Source of the DNA: Prorocentrum cordatum
Taxonomy: Eukaryota; Sar; Dinophyceae; Prorocentrales; Prorocentraceae
Assembly (NCBI GenBank): GCA_963575745.1
Contig: CAUYUJ010016684.1
Location: 47,501-102,500, forward strand
Length of the DNA: 55,000 nt
Reading direction: 5' to 3'
The position numbers and the translations under genes were made by a program. Of this stretch, positions 1 to 10,925 are shown piece after piece. Under the pieces are notes generated by a model. It was given only the letters and a program-made list of their open reading frames with translations, did not search any database and was not told where the DNA came from. Positions within the stretch are counted from its first letter, which is position 1, and each line of letters starts with the position of its first letter.

Positions 1-221
1 GCGCGCGGCCCGGGGCGCCCACGGCAGCAGAGAAGCTCCACGGCCACGCCTGCAACGAGAAGGCGTTCTCGCCCCTGGCGCCAGCGGCGCCGAGAGGAGG
101 CGGCCTGCCTCAGCGGGTCACTGTTTCACTTCCTGGGGTCCGAAGCACGCGGTCTCCAGTGCGCCGTGACCTTCGCCGCTGGACTCGTGGGCCTGGCGGC
201 TGGCAACGCTGAAGGGGAACT
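1..221. other. GC-rich DNA, no gene seen
   Basis: No coding region could be supported. Short open frames exist on both strands but have no recognisable domain. The only structured sequence nearby is the dispersed repeat that follows. Confidence 0.5.
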
Positions 222-370
222 GGGACACACAAATAAATACACACAAATAAAAATATCCCCATATTTTCCTATATTTCTGGGTTTTTGTCTTCCCCCCCAC
301 TTCCCATATTTTCCCATATTTTCTGGGGAATCGCCGATTAATTGTGTCTGTGTGTTTTTTCCCCTCCTGA
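222..370 (+). repeat. Dispersed ~150-bp AT-rich repeat, copy 1
   Basis: The copy begins with GGGACACACAAATAAATAC, has a middle of repeated CCATATTTT motifs, then GATTAATTGTGTCTGTGTG, and ends in CCCCTCCTGA. Two more copies lie at 39318-39471 (same strand) and 51315-51463 (opposite strand). It stands out from the GC-rich surroundings by its AT content. Homologous boundaries in three unrelated places suggest a short non-autonomous mobile element; no inverted ends were found. Confidence 0.8.
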
Positions 371-1191
371 AACGCGCTGGCGCCGAGGGTCTCGGAGGGC
401 CAGTTCCGCGGTGCCATCCTGGCAACCGGGGTGGACGAGAAGGCTGAAGTCGTCGGAGGTGGACAGACCTCCTACCACGACACGTCGATTAAGGAGCTGG
501 CCGTTTTCGGCTCGCGAGAGGGCGTCGCGGCCGTCGTTTTGCGGGTCCAGGTCCGTCGGTTTTGGTCCCGGGCCGTTTTCGCTAAGGAGAGGTGTACTAA
601 AGGGAGGTTTGTCCACCGCCGACTTTAGCGGGAGCGGTCGCCGTGGCTTTGGCAACGGCCAGCAGGCTGGAGGCCGAGGGCTCAGACGAAGAGCCTGAGG
701 AGGAGATGCGCGCCACAGGGGATTCCAGGCAGGTGGTTCTCTCCCTCCCTGCCTCGGGGTCCTCTGAGGGCGCGGCCACGGGATCTGGCACCGAGGGAGT
801 GGCCACCGAGCACGACCTGATCTCGATCAGCGGCTACAGAGTGTGCAGGCGGTGCCAATGCTATGCTCGCGAGGTAAAGGGAAACACAGGATTCTCAGCG
901 GCGAGTGCAAGACCGTGGACGGCAAAGCGATCAGGCCCAGGATCAGGAAGGTCGAGCTGTTCCGTGCCGGCCTGGACCCGAAGTCGGGACGACCACAGAG
1001 GCGCCTCACTTTCTCTTGATCGGCGTCCTCGTGTGGTTCTGCAGGCCCTCCGTGCCATTTTGGTGAGGGCGCGGACGGGCGCGCCTTTGGGCGCCCGAGC
1101 GGCCCCCCAAGATGGGCTGCCCTGTAGCCAGTCGCGAACGGTGCGCGCACCGTGCGCCGCGCGGGTGTTGGAAAACAAGGTGCCCAGTGGC
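371..1191. other. Unassigned GC-rich DNA
   Basis: Several overlapping open frames occur on both strands, as expected in GC-rich DNA. None shows a domain, a credible splice structure or codon use that singles it out. I see no gene here. Confidence 0.4.
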
Positions 1192-1585
1192 GGTGTCCAC
1201 GTGCGTTCGCGCAGCCCATTTCGGCACACTCTCACACGTTTCGTGGCCCCATAGGAGCTCCACCGAGGGCCCCAGTGCCGGTGTCCACATGTGTCCTCGC
1301 CATTCATTTCGGCACACTCTCACACGTTCCGTGGTCCCATAAGGGAGCTCCACCGAAGGCCTCAGTGGCGGTGTCCACATGTGTCCGCGCCACACATTTC
1401 GGCACACCCTTTCCACGTTTCGTGGCCCCATAGGGAGCTCCACCGGATGCCCCAGTGGCGGTGTCCACATGCGTCCGTGCCACCCATTTCGGCGCACACT
1501 TCCCACGCTTCGTGGCCCCATAGGGGGCTCCACCGAAGGCCCCAGTGGCGGTGTCCACATGCGTTCGCGCCACCCGTTTCGCCTC
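1192..1585. repeat. Tandem repeat, ~88-90 bp unit, about 4.5 copies
   Basis: Units start near 1192, 1279, 1368, 1458 and 1548. Each carries GGTGTCCACATG, then CATTTCGGCACAC, CGTGGCCCCATAGG and GAGCTCCACCGA. Adjacent copies differ at scattered positions and by 1-3 bp in length. The open frames across it simply read the repeat and are not taken as genes. Confidence 0.85.
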
Positions 1586-2346
1586 GTTCAGCGAGTCCGA
1601 AGATGTGTTCGCCGCTCCTCGAAGCGTCGAGTGGTGCCAGCAGGGACCGCACCTCTTCGAGTTGTGGTGGCAATGTCTTCGCCCTGCAAAGGGAATGCAG
1701 TTGAAACGTGCAGGTTTGCGCGCCCTTCGCGAGCCAGATGAACCAGTTAATTTTCTGCTTTGCTGAAAATTCGGATCACAGAACTGGCGCCGCTCCACTG
1801 GAATATTAGCACTTGGTGCGCTTTGTACAAGTAGGCCCAGCCATGGCCCAGAGGTACACGAGTAATACAATTTCTCCCCGTTGCAGGCAAGTCTTTCTCG
1901 TTCAACCTCCTCCCAAACAGGCTCGACGTCACCAGGCAGTTCGCTCGGCTTTCTATTCATTGGATTCTATTTTGCGGGTATTTCTACCGTCGGAGTTTAC
2001 ATGTTCGATGTTGTCTTTGGTGCAGAGCTCTGTCCTGTGCGGCGTTGAGGCTTTCCTGATTTCGAAGCAACAAGGTGTCCGACCCGACGCCATAGCTGCT
2101 CATGTTGCTCGAGTTGCGATGCGAGCGCGGGCTAGTTGGACGACAGGGTATGGTTCCGCTCGCACGCTTCCGAACGAGGCGCTGCTAAAACATCGGAGGA
2201 TGTGTGAGACACAGGTCGAGCTCGGTAGACTCTGTCCAGCTGTTCGCCACGGTGTTCAGGACGGCCACCTTCGAGTATGGGCCCCCTGCCTTTTCTGCGT
2301 GGTAAGTTCCCCTGTGGGCCCCACCATTGGCAAAAAGGTCAGTCAA
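1586..2346. other. Unassigned DNA between repeats
   Basis: A plus-strand frame runs through 1813-2340 but ends in the GGA tract and has no recognisable domain. No gene is supported. Confidence 0.35.
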
Positions 2347-2423
2347 AGGGAGGAGGAGGAGGAGGAGGAGGAGGAGGAGGAGGAGGAGGATCAGGAGGAG
2401 GATCAGGAGGAGGAGGAGGAGCT
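2347..2423. repeat. (GGA)n microsatellite
   Basis: A nearly pure GGA run on the plus strand, interrupted by two TCA triplets. It is a purine-only strand, capable in principle of triplex formation. Confidence 0.95.
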
Positions 2424-3280
2424 CATGCCAGAAGATGGGGCCTCATGGGGAAGATGGGTGCCGGACCGGGCCTCCCGTGGGACCTCCCCCGACTTCATCG
2501 GCCTTGATTTCACCTGTAGTTCGCCGGTCGTTGAAAATACAAATTTTTGGATCCCTGGATCCCAATTTGGTTCCTATTGCAATCATTGATATGTTTGTTG
2601 TTGTCGTTTGCTGTTCTCTGGGCGGGCCCGACCTGATCTTCCTCATCCGCCTTCCTACTTCATGTTTTCACGTACTTCTTCCGAGTGGCGGGCATTCGAG
2701 CTGGCCTTTGTGGATCCCGTTTCGCCCTTGCAGATGTCGAAATGGAGTCTGTACATGCTCTGAAGAGGCCCCGCCTGCAAGATGCCCGGTTGCAGCGGGT
2801 ACTTACTTTTTTGCCGTCAGGTGGGGGGCCGTGATGCTTTTCGAGACCCGAACGGGGCTTATGACCTCGTCGCGATTTCCGCTCGCTCTGCCACGTACTC
2901 ACCCCGTGTATCGCGTGCATATGCTGTCGTGCAGTTTTCTGGGTTCGAGCTTGCTGCTCAGCACTTGGATATTGCAGTTTAGAGGGAGCAGTTTCGGTTC
3001 GGTGGGGGGCGCGCTCTGAGAGATCTAGAGGCCCCATCGTCATTGCAGTGCTCCCAGTGTGAATTTGAAGCAGCAGACGTGGATGACTTTTGCCGACATT
3101 TGCATCGCAATTGGGTTCTCGTTTTTAAGGGGGCGCTCTTTTTAGTGAACAGCAATACTTGCATAAAAGGGACGTGTGAGGAGGGAGCCTGGAAACGGGA
3201 GGGGATATTGCAGCATGCTTTTTGCATCTTGGGTCTGCTCTGGGCCTCCTCCGCCTCCCCCTCCCCGCTCCCTCATCCCG
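2424..3280. other. Unassigned DNA
   Basis: This stretch is less GC-rich than its surroundings. Open frames of about 130 residues exist on the minus strand but have no recognisable features. Nothing else seen. Confidence 0.35.
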
Positions 3281-3332
3281 CTCCTCCTCCTCCTCCTCCT
3301 CCTCCTCCTCCTCCTCCTCCCGCTCCTCCTCA
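3281..3332. repeat. (CTC)n microsatellite
   Basis: A pure run of CTC triplets on the plus strand flanked by C/T-rich sequence to about 3390. Frames read as poly-Pro, poly-Ser or poly-Leu; not coding. Confidence 0.95.
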
Positions 3333-3398
3333 TTTCTCCCTCCCCTCGTGGCCCACCTTCTCCGCCCCTTCTTCTCCTCATCCTCCCTTCCCAAACCC

Positions 3399-3523
3399 GC
3401 GACGTCGTGATTTTTTCGCAACGTCGCCCCCCGAGGTCTGGACCCCTTCCCTGGGACCGCTTTGTCATCCCGAGTCGTTTTTTGACGGTCCCGGGGCCCG
3501 GTAAGGGCCCCCGGAGGCCGAAA
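3399..3523 (+). repeat. Dispersed ~125-bp repeat, copy 1
   Basis: It matches 54379-54503 on the same strand. Shared landmarks in order are GACGTCRTGATTTT, a CGTCG stretch, TCATCCCGAGTCG, TTGACGG and GGGCCCCCRGARGCCGAAA. Identity is moderate, about three quarters by eye. No inverted ends found. Confidence 0.65.
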
Positions 3524-4262
3524 CTAGGGAGAATTTTGGCCGTGCGGTAATGGGGGGTCACAGATGGGGGGGTTTGAATAGTTGTTTTTGTTGGTTACGT
3601 TTTGGTCACTTTAGTTACCGTTTAGTGCTTGGCGCATTTTCAAGGATTTTGCTGTTGCTATCGAGCGGAGCGGGTATTTACAGATGTTATGTACGAATTG
3701 TCGCATCCTCATTATCCTCGTCTCTTTTGTCCTGCCTCTTCTTATTCCCTCTTTCTTTGTTGCTCCTGCCGCTCCTCCTCTTTGTCATCGTGTTTTCCTT
3801 TCCTGTTCGTCCCCGTTCTCTCATTCGCCCTCCCTCGTCATCCTCCTCTTATCGTTTCTCTCATCGGGGCTTCCTCCTGACAGAGGAAGACGCAAGCGCA
3901 CCAAGGGAGGGCTCCGCTCCGACAAGGGGGATCCCAGAACGATGAACAAGCAAACGAACAGATGATGACGCCCAAATCGACGATGATCCTCGCCCTGGCC
4001 TGAGGAATTCCCAGTGCTCCCTGGGGCTCCTGAGGGCCTTGAGGCATTCGAGGTATCGTCGGGAACCGTGTGGAGTAGCGGGAGCCGATGGGACCCCGCA
4101 GGAATCTTCTTCCTCAGGAATCCCTTCAGCCACCAGCCACCAGCCCATTCAGAAGCCCTCGCAATGAGAGCTGATTGGACATTGCAAGAAAAGGTGCATC
4201 TAGTGAACCACCCTTGGCAGTCAGAGGGGCGATGATGGTGACGAGCCACGTTGGAGGCCATT
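3524..4262. other. Pyrimidine-rich DNA, no gene seen
   Basis: Strong T/C bias between 3700 and 3900. The open frames are low-complexity. Nothing supported. Confidence 0.4.
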
Positions 4263-4605
4263 TTGGAGCATATTCGTCCCCATCCTCCTTCTCCTCTTTC
4301 CCTTCCTCCTTCTCCCCATCTGCCTCCGCCTCCTCCTCCATCCTCAGCTTCCTCCCCCTCATTCTCTGTCTTTTCTTCGCCGTCTGTGCTTTTTGTGCTG
4401 CAGCCGGAGCTGCTGCTGGCACCGTTGCTGATGTTGCCGCTGCTGCTGGTGCTGCTTTTGGTGCTGCTGCGGTTGGTGCCGCCGCTGCTGCTGATGCTGC
4501 TGGTGTCGCTCTTCGTGCTGGTACTGGCGGTGCCGTTGCAAATTCTGTTATTGCTGATGGTGCTGGTGCTGCTGACAGTGATGACGCTGTTGCTGATGGT
4601 GCTAG

Positions 4606-4640
<35 letters not shown>

Positions 4641-4750
4641 CTCGCGCTGGTGCTGGTGCTGGTGCTGTTTCTGCTGGTGGCGGTGCTGCTGGTGCCACTG
4701 GCGCAGGTGCTGCTGCTGGTGCTGCCGTCGGTGCTGCTGCTGGCGTCGCG
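4263..4750. repeat. Low-complexity block: TCC-rich then degenerate CTG/GGTGCT repeats
   Basis: 4263-4380 is TCC-rich. From about 4400 to 4745 the sequence is a degenerate (GCT)n/(GGTGCT)n repeat. A minus-strand frame across it (5106-4126) reads as Ala/Pro-rich with a Lys/Arg and Glu-rich end, loosely like a basic tail protein, but all six frames are open and repetitive, so coding is not supported. Confidence 0.75.
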
Positions 4751-7361
4751 GCCGGCTCGTGGTGGGCGTCTTGGAAGCATTTTGGAGAATGGTGCCACCG
4801 ATTTCGCGAAACACGTCGTGCATCCTCCCATCGGCGGGCGATTCGAGCGGGCGTGCTTCTGCGCTGATCTTTCCTCTTGCGCTTCGGGCGTGTCCGCGAG
4901 GTCGGCGCGCGCCTCGCTGCGCTTCTTGGATAGGGGACGGCTCCGCCTTGGATGCGCAAGCTATCGCAAGAGACTTCGTCACGCTCCACGATGATTTTTT
5001 TCGCTGTAGAAAGGGGCTGTTTTTTGCCGATTCGTGGGGGGCGACAGCCCTGGAGGCCACTGGCCCTCGCGAGTTTCTTCCTTTCTTTTTTTTTCGCAGA
5101 ACGCATGCATTCAATTGGGGGGCGCCTTCGCTGGGCGTCGGTGGTGGAGTGCGGCGATCACTGGTGCGCTCGTTCTGCTCGCTGGCTCTCAGGGCCATTC
5201 GCGAGGCGGCATGGAAGGCGACCGCGGGCGTCGGGCTTGGTTGCGTGAGATCGCGGCCGCCCGCCCCTTCCCAGACCTATCGCGGCGCGATGCCGCCCCG
5301 TTTAGCAGCGCCGAACGCCCGCGGCGAGGCCCGGCCCAGGCGCCGCTTGCACGTTCGAAGGGGCGCTCGGGCACAGCTGTGGGAGGATCCGGAGTCCGCC
5401 GGGGACTCTGGACAACGCGGCGCTTCGAGGCGATGCGCGCCTGGGAGTGAGCAGGCCGAGCGATGGCACTAGCGATCCCATCCCCCCCCGCTGCGCCTCC
5501 TTTGGCGTCGACCCCCTGCGCCGTCGCGGGAACCGTTGGGAGCGCCTCGCGCGCCGCGCCCGACTCGAACATCAGCGGTGCGATTTCGCGCAACATCCGT
5601 CATGACAAAAGGGGGCCATGCCGACGAAAGGGTCGAACTTGGCATCTGTGTAGAACGAGGAAGTCGAGGCGAAAACGGCGACGCGGGAGACGGGCGCCTG
5701 TGCTTTGAGAAACCCATGTTGGACGCTTATGAAACCTCGCCAGAACTTTGAAATGACGCGCTTTCCAGTTTCACCCGCAGGGGGATATTCGTAGAATGGG
5801 GAGGGCGGATGGCATGTCGAGCGCCGGGCCCGCAATGCACGCGGGGGGGAAAGCCGCGACGAAAACAATCGCCAACGAGTCAGAAAGTGGAGGCGCGGCG
5901 CGCGCGCGCGCCCACCTTCGAGTTGTCGGCCGCAGGTGGGGGGCCGCATTTATGAGCGCTAAGCTGGCGCATTTCCCCGGCAGGGGAACCGCGCACCTTG
6001 GGGGCCCGGTGTTGCGAGGCGCTCAGAGGGTAGAGCCGATTGAACGCCAGTGGCGAATGCGTTAGGGCTTCGAGGGGGATCGCAACCGCGACAACCCCTT
6101 CTCATTCGCAGGAAAGTGGCCCGAAGGTCGCGGGGGGGCGGGGCGCGAGGGCGGCGCGCGAGGGTGGCCGGAGGTTTTGCCTTCCATGGGGGCGGCCAGG
6201 GCGTCTTGGGATTGGCGCCGGTGGAAGCGGGGGCGCGTTGCGCCGCCCGGAAGGCCCCGCGCGCGGGGCGTCTGCGAGCGCCCTCAGGTTCAAAGCCTTG
6301 GCGGAGGGCTCGCGCGAGAGGTCGCCGCGGGAGGTCGCCCAGATTTCTTTGAATTTGTGCCCCCGGGTGCTGGCCCCCCTTTCTCTGCCCCTTTTTTCCC
6401 CAGCTGACTTGTCCCGCCTCCGCTTCTTCGGCCGGGGCGTCGAGGTTCGAAGGTCGCGGTTTGCGCGCCGTGCCCGACGCTGTCGCGCCCCCGCGGTTCA
6501 TTGGCAACTGCGCCCCTGGCAAGTGCTTCGCGACTGGCGCGGCGACTTTCAGCGCGGGCGAAGATGATGGCGCGTCATTTCTCGCGTCGTCGATGCCGGC
6601 GACCACGGCGACGATTCTTGGCTAAACCTAAAGATAGAAGGTTCTTAGCGCAATTCAAGGCGCGCAGACAGGACGTCGTCGCAAGATGGTATTGTTGTAA
6701 GGCCTGGGGCGCAAGAGGTTTTTTTTCTAAGGATCCCGTTGCAATCCAAAATAAATCTGAGAATCTGGATGCAATCCTCTAAGAAAATACAGTTCACTGC
6801 CATGTGATCCAAAATATTTTGATAACTTCGCGCACAAGCGCCGCTCACCAATAATATGCCCATTGGACAGGACATTGTATCGTATCGACGCGTTGTGGAC
6901 GCGAGGTTGTGCAAGGCAACACGTCACGAGACAGTGCGACCGATCGGGCCGCGTGGACGCGCGAACGTGCGTTGACACACCTCGGGGCGACCACGGTCGA
7001 TACCAAAGTGGGCGAAATGGGCACATGAAAACAAGTGTTTCCAACTAGAGGCAACCATGTGAGATACCCTCCTGCCTGGTCGCAGTACCTAGTAGCACGT
7101 GGAGGGAGGTAGAAGGGGGGGGAAGAGGATGAGAAAAGGAGGAGGGGTGTATATTACATTGTTGGGCGACTGTGACCAGGAGCCCCTTTCCCTGTCGACG
7201 CAGAGGTGCATTGAGCAGTGAGGTTGTAAATGAAAGAGGGAGTGAACAGAGGAACCTAGAAGAGGACGAGTTGATGAGGAGCAGCGGCATGAGGACAATG
7301 GAGGAGCGGTAAAAGAAAGAGGGCGAGAGGGAGTGAAAAGTGGGAGGGAGGAGAAGGACCA
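4751..7361. other. Gene-free GC-rich DNA
   Basis: Strongly CpG-rich between 5150 and 6600, then closer to average to 7360. Many overlapping open frames, none with a recognisable domain or intron logic. I see no gene, RNA or element here. Confidence 0.45.
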
Positions 7362-7705
7362 GTGAAAAAGGGCGACGACGCTGACGACGACGGCGACGCC
7401 GCCGACCGCGCGGCGGCGACGATGGCGGCTGACGGGGCCGCTCCTGGTGGGCATGCGCGGCCACGGTGTTCAGGGGCGCACGGGGCCCCCGCGGCGAGGG
7501 CGAGAGGGTTCTCCTCCTCCTCCTCCTCCTCCTCCTCCTCCTGGTCGTGGTCGTCCTCCTCCTCCTCCTACTTGTTCTTCCTCCTCTTCCGTCGTTTCAT
7601 CGTTGTCGTCCTCCCCCTCCACCCCTTTAACCTTGTCATCGTGGTCTTCCTCCTCCTCCTCCTCCTCCTCCCCCTCCTCCTCCTCCTCCTCCTCCTCTCC
7701 CTCTC
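7362..7705. repeat. Trinucleotide-rich block: GAC-rich then two (CTC)n tracts
   Basis: 7370-7430 is rich in GAC/GGC triplets; pure CTC tracts run about 7511-7545 and 7648-7700. Frames through it are homopolymeric and were not taken as genes. Confidence 0.85.
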
Positions 7706-8145
7706 CCCTCTGACTCCCTGGACTCAATTTTCCAAACTAGTTCAGCTGGCTCCATGCAGCTGGTACAACCACTCCATCTGATCACTCGCCCTGTTGCGCG
7801 TGCTGCAGCGCAGTGCATTCTCCAGGACAATGTTGTTGTTCGAGGTGTCATGTCATTCGATGTTTGTTACATTCGATGTTCTGTCATGTCATTCGACTCA
7901 ACATGACCCGAATCGATTTTACAATGACCCAAGACACCGTTTCATTGTTGACTGGTGTTGCTCGGATGTGCACTGCGCTCAAACACATATTCTTCTCCGT
8001 GGTTCCGGAGCCGCGCTTGCTGTCTCAGCGCCCGTCGGCGCTCAGAAACATCAGCGAAGCCGAACCACAACGCATCTACTTAGACGAACGAGGCACACAG
8101 GGCGGCGCAGTCGAAAGACTTACGAGCATGCTGTCGCCGTCGAGC
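7706..8145. other. 3' flank of the gene ending at 8146
   Basis: This would hold the 3' untranslated region of the minus-strand gene ending at 8146. No AATAAA-type signal is obvious, which is usual for dinoflagellates. Nothing else seen. Confidence 0.4.
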
Positions 8146-10612
8146 TCACTCCTTGAAGCACGATTCCAAGGCGATCCCCCTGGTCTCCCACTTCGGATCC
8201 TTGCCCTTGCTGCGGATCACCTCAGCGTTGAAACCCAGCACAGCGGATTTCACCCCAGGCTCCATCTTGGTCGTCGACGTGAAGGCGGGCACGGTGAGCA
8301 AGAACGCTGCGTCGGCGGGCGTCTCTTCTTTGGCGACCTTCTTGGCTGCGGCCTTCTTCGCCGCCTTCCCCTTTGCCTTGGGAGTTGGCACCTCGCCCTC
8401 CGACTCCTTGCCAGCGTTGCTGGAGTGGTACACCCAGTGAACCAGGAAACCCATGGGGAGGTAGAGGAAGCTCTGCGGCGCCAAGTACACAGTCCACACG
8501 GAGCTGTCCAAGTAGCTCTGACCATCGCTGGACTCCAAGTACTTCGGGTACTCCTTCAGCGTGAATCCCTTCTCGAGGATCGGGCTGATGGCGCTGATCT
8601 GAATGTGCACACCCTTGTCAAACGCGAACAACAGCGAGGCGACGCCAGGCAGCGCGAAGGCCAATGGCCCATGGCGGCAGCAGTGGGCCCGACCTGAGAG
8701 CAGCCAAGGCTCACACCCAGGTCCAGTAGGGAGCTTACCCAAGAGATCCTGGAGTCCCTCCTCAAACGGTACCCCCTCGACGTTGGTGAGCGCCCCTGCC
8801 CAAGACGGATTCTTGGTCAAAGCATCACGCATGTTGGCGATCTTGTCCTTCACGACCTGGGACTGCAAGAAGCTGTCGGCGAGCTCTTTGGTCGCCTCGT
8901 GCCCGTCAGGCCAGTACCCGAATCCATCCAGATCGAGCTCCTGCTTCGGCTTCCCAATCTCAAGCACCATGAAGCTTTGGCGCTTCTCGGCATCACTGCC
9001 TGGACCAGGGTACTGGTGCACGATGTCGCCATCTTCCTCGAGGGCGTGGATCACCCTGCTGAATTTCTTGGCGTGCATCTTGCCGAAGCCCCCCTTGATC
9101 AGCGCCTTCTCGATGGTGTACGTGGCCCAATACACCTTCTGTCCCTGCGCCCGCTCCTTCGCGCGGACCTCCTTGACGCAGAAGTCCACGGCCTCACCGA
9201 GATCGTCTTTCTTCTTCTTGGCATCCGCCACTTTGGTCTGGATCAACTTGATATTATCGTTCAGGATGGTGATCTCGTGCGCCTTCACCTTCTGGGCCAT
9301 GTCGCTGCTCTTGCCGAGGTCGGCAATGGCGGTGCTGATATCCTCCAATACACTCGAGGGCGAGAAAGGCAATAGCTCGGAGTCGATACCCCTAGACTTG
9401 ATGTCCTCCTGCATGGTCTTCACGCCCTTCTGCAATCCCTTATGGAAAAGTTCAATCGCGAGGAAGGGGAAGATGTAGAGAAGGTTGGGGGAGCTGGATC
9501 TGGAGAAGACGAGCGTGGAGGTGAGAGGCGTGGGAGGGCGAGTATGAGGTCTCTGAGAGGGCAGGCGCGATTGAGCATCTCCAGCCTTTGGCCCCTGAAG
9601 CTGGGCAGACAAGTCCTTCAAGGTCTGCATGATGGCCTGGCGTTGCTCGAGGAACCTGACGCCGTCAGACTTCTCCTCGGGGCTCTGCGCATGCGAACCT
9701 GCAGAGCCGCCGCCAGTCTTGCCAGTCCGAGCCCGTTTGGAAAGCTGATTATCAGCGTCTCCATCGCGGCTGCTCCCGCGAGAGAGCCTGGCGGCATGCC
9801 CGCCACCAGAGGCACTCGGACCGCCGCCGCCAAAGTCACCACCGCGCCTGGTGCCCTCTAGCTTCTGCTTGCCCCTCACGCTCCGAAAGCGAGGCGCCTC
9901 GTGTACCCAGACCAACTTGCGCCCGCTGCTGTCTGTCATGTCGTGGACATTCTCAATCTCCTGCTTCCCGTGCAGCTCGTCGAAGTCGTCCGAAAGCTCG
10001 GCGGACTCGAGGTCGTTGTCGGACTCCTCCCTCCTTCCAGGATCGCCTCAACATGCAAGTGGACACGACGCGGCACGAACGCCGATGCCACCCCACGACG
10101 GGAGTCAGAAAGTGTGGGGACGGCAAGGGGTTCACACGCGTGTGGCCACTTGCATCTTAAGACCCTCGTGTCCTGTTCGACTTGTACCGACGCTTGGTGA
10201 GGCCCACCTTGTCAGACAAGTTCAAGTCTTGCTCGATCTTCACCTGCTCGTTGAAGTTCGCCGCCACGCGGGCCAGCGCCTTCTGCTGCGCCCTCTGCCC
10301 GTCCGAAGCGAAAAATGGCTGGTTCCTCCAAACGTCGGGCTCGTTGATCATGGTGTGCTTGTCATCCGCGAGTTCCGACTTACCGTTGACAAGGGCCGTG
10401 AGGCGGCGATGGTTCGCCCTGACCCGTGCAAAGCACGGTTGGCAGAAATCAACTCCCCGCGCAACTTTGTAGAGGGGCAGCGTCTCTTCGCACAGGTGGC
10501 AAACGCAGTCGCGCGAGGGGCCGCCGCTGTTCGTCCTCCTGGTCGCCGAAGTAAAAGCAGACGCAACTGAGAGGACCTCTCCACTGATATCAGAAAACTC
10601 AACATCCGCCAT
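8146..10612 (-). CDS. Unknown protein with N-terminal CX2C-CX2C zinc-type motif, coiled coil and Lys/Ala tail
   Basis: Function not recognised. Two open blocks, 10612-10164 and 10033-8146, join in frame across a 130-nt GT-AG intron and give 778 residues, or about 732 if the candidate intron 9439-9576 is also removed. Visible features in order: Cys38, Cys41, Cys57 and Cys60 in a CX2CX15CX2C arrangement (zinc-ribbon-like); an acidic linker; a Ser/Gly/Arg-rich region; a charged helical stretch likely to form a coiled coil (around KVADAKKKKDDLG); a globular middle; and a Lys/Ala-rich tract near the C-terminus (KGKAAKKAAAKKVAKEE), typical of nucleic-acid-binding tails. Start chosen at 10612 because a pyrimidine tract plus AG lies just upstream and the spliced-leader-like sequence lies before that. 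A 45-nt GTAAGC...CTCTCAG segment near 8700-8745 is also in frame and could be a very small intron. The gene is alone, with no operon-like neighbour. Confidence 0.6.
9439..9576 (-). other. Candidate in-frame GC-AG intron with 9-bp TIRs
   Basis: On the minus strand the segment starts GCTCAATCGCG and ends CATAAG. Perfect 9-bp inverted repeats (TCAATCGCG / CGCGATTGA) lie at 9452-9460 and 9566-9574, the first 2 nt inside the donor and the second 13 nt before the acceptor. The length, 138 nt, is a multiple of three without stops, so the frame stays open through it. The encoded 46 residues (Pro/Ser/Thr-rich, then hydrophobic) look unlike the flanking charged sequence. Retention as coding sequence cannot be excluded. 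Confidence 0.55.
10034..10163 (-). other. GT-AG intron with 10-bp TIRs (introner candidate)
   Basis: The first exon frame stops 4 nt past the donor, and splicing GTCTTAAG...CTGGAAG restores the frame in phase 2. Perfect 10-bp inverted repeats ATGCAAGTGG / CCACTTGCAT lie at 10053-10062 and 10146-10155 and continue imperfectly inward with a 2-nt offset. The left arm starts 8 nt inside the donor and the right arm ends 19 nt before the acceptor. Confidence 0.7.
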
Positions 10613-10622
10613 CCAGGTAAAG

Positions 10623-10636
10623 CTGAAGAAAAAAAT
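10623..10636 (-). promoter_or_regulatory. Candidate trans-splice acceptor for the gene starting at 10612
   Basis: On the minus strand a run TTTTTTTCTTCAG ends 10 nt before the ATG. A pyrimidine tract followed by AG close to the start codon is what spliced-leader trans-splicing needs. It could equally be the acceptor of an upstream intron. Confidence 0.45.
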
Positions 10637-10687
10637 ATCCCAGTATGGCCTAAGAGCTCCTCTGGACCTGCAAGGTGGCCGACTGGC

Positions 10688-10708
10688 CTGGATCCAAAAT
10701 GGCTATGA
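10688..10708 (-). other. Relict spliced-leader-like sequence
   Basis: Read on the minus strand, 17 of 21 positions match the dinoflagellate spliced leader, including 12 in a row (TAGCCATTTTGG). It lies 76 nt upstream of the ATG at 10612 in the same orientation. Such relicts mark genes that passed through a trans-spliced mRNA and were reinserted. Confidence 0.45.
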
Positions 10709-10805
10709 GCGTAGTGCCAGGACCTGGCCGCGAGAAACCTCGGCCTTCCGGAAGCGTCACAGACAATGCCAATGCCACGTGTTAGGTGGTTGGCCCAAAA
10801 GGGCC

Positions 10806-10925
10806 CCCTCCCTCCCCCTCCTCCCCCTCCTCCTCCCCGTCCTCCTCTTCTTCCTACTCCCCTCTCCCTCTTCCTCCTTCTCCTCCTCCATCCTACTCCC
10901 CTCCCCCATCCTCCTCCTCCTCTGT
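10806..10925. repeat. C/T-rich triplet tract
   Basis: Interrupted CTC/CCT repeats on the plus strand; pyrimidine-only for long runs. Confidence 0.85.

Noticed and set aside
4255-4266. Spliced-leader-like GCCATTTTGG on the plus strand
   Set aside because: Only 10 bases match, no further similarity on either side and no gene downstream. The same applies to 47293.
4126-5106. Ala/Pro-rich basic frame resembling a histone-H1-like tail protein
   Set aside because: It overlies a CTG-type repeat in which all six frames are open; no independent evidence of coding.
5463-6610. Overlapping GC-rich frames on both strands (up to about 215 residues)
   Set aside because: Same reason: mutually overlapping, low-complexity Arg/Ala/Pro/Gly-rich translations without domains.
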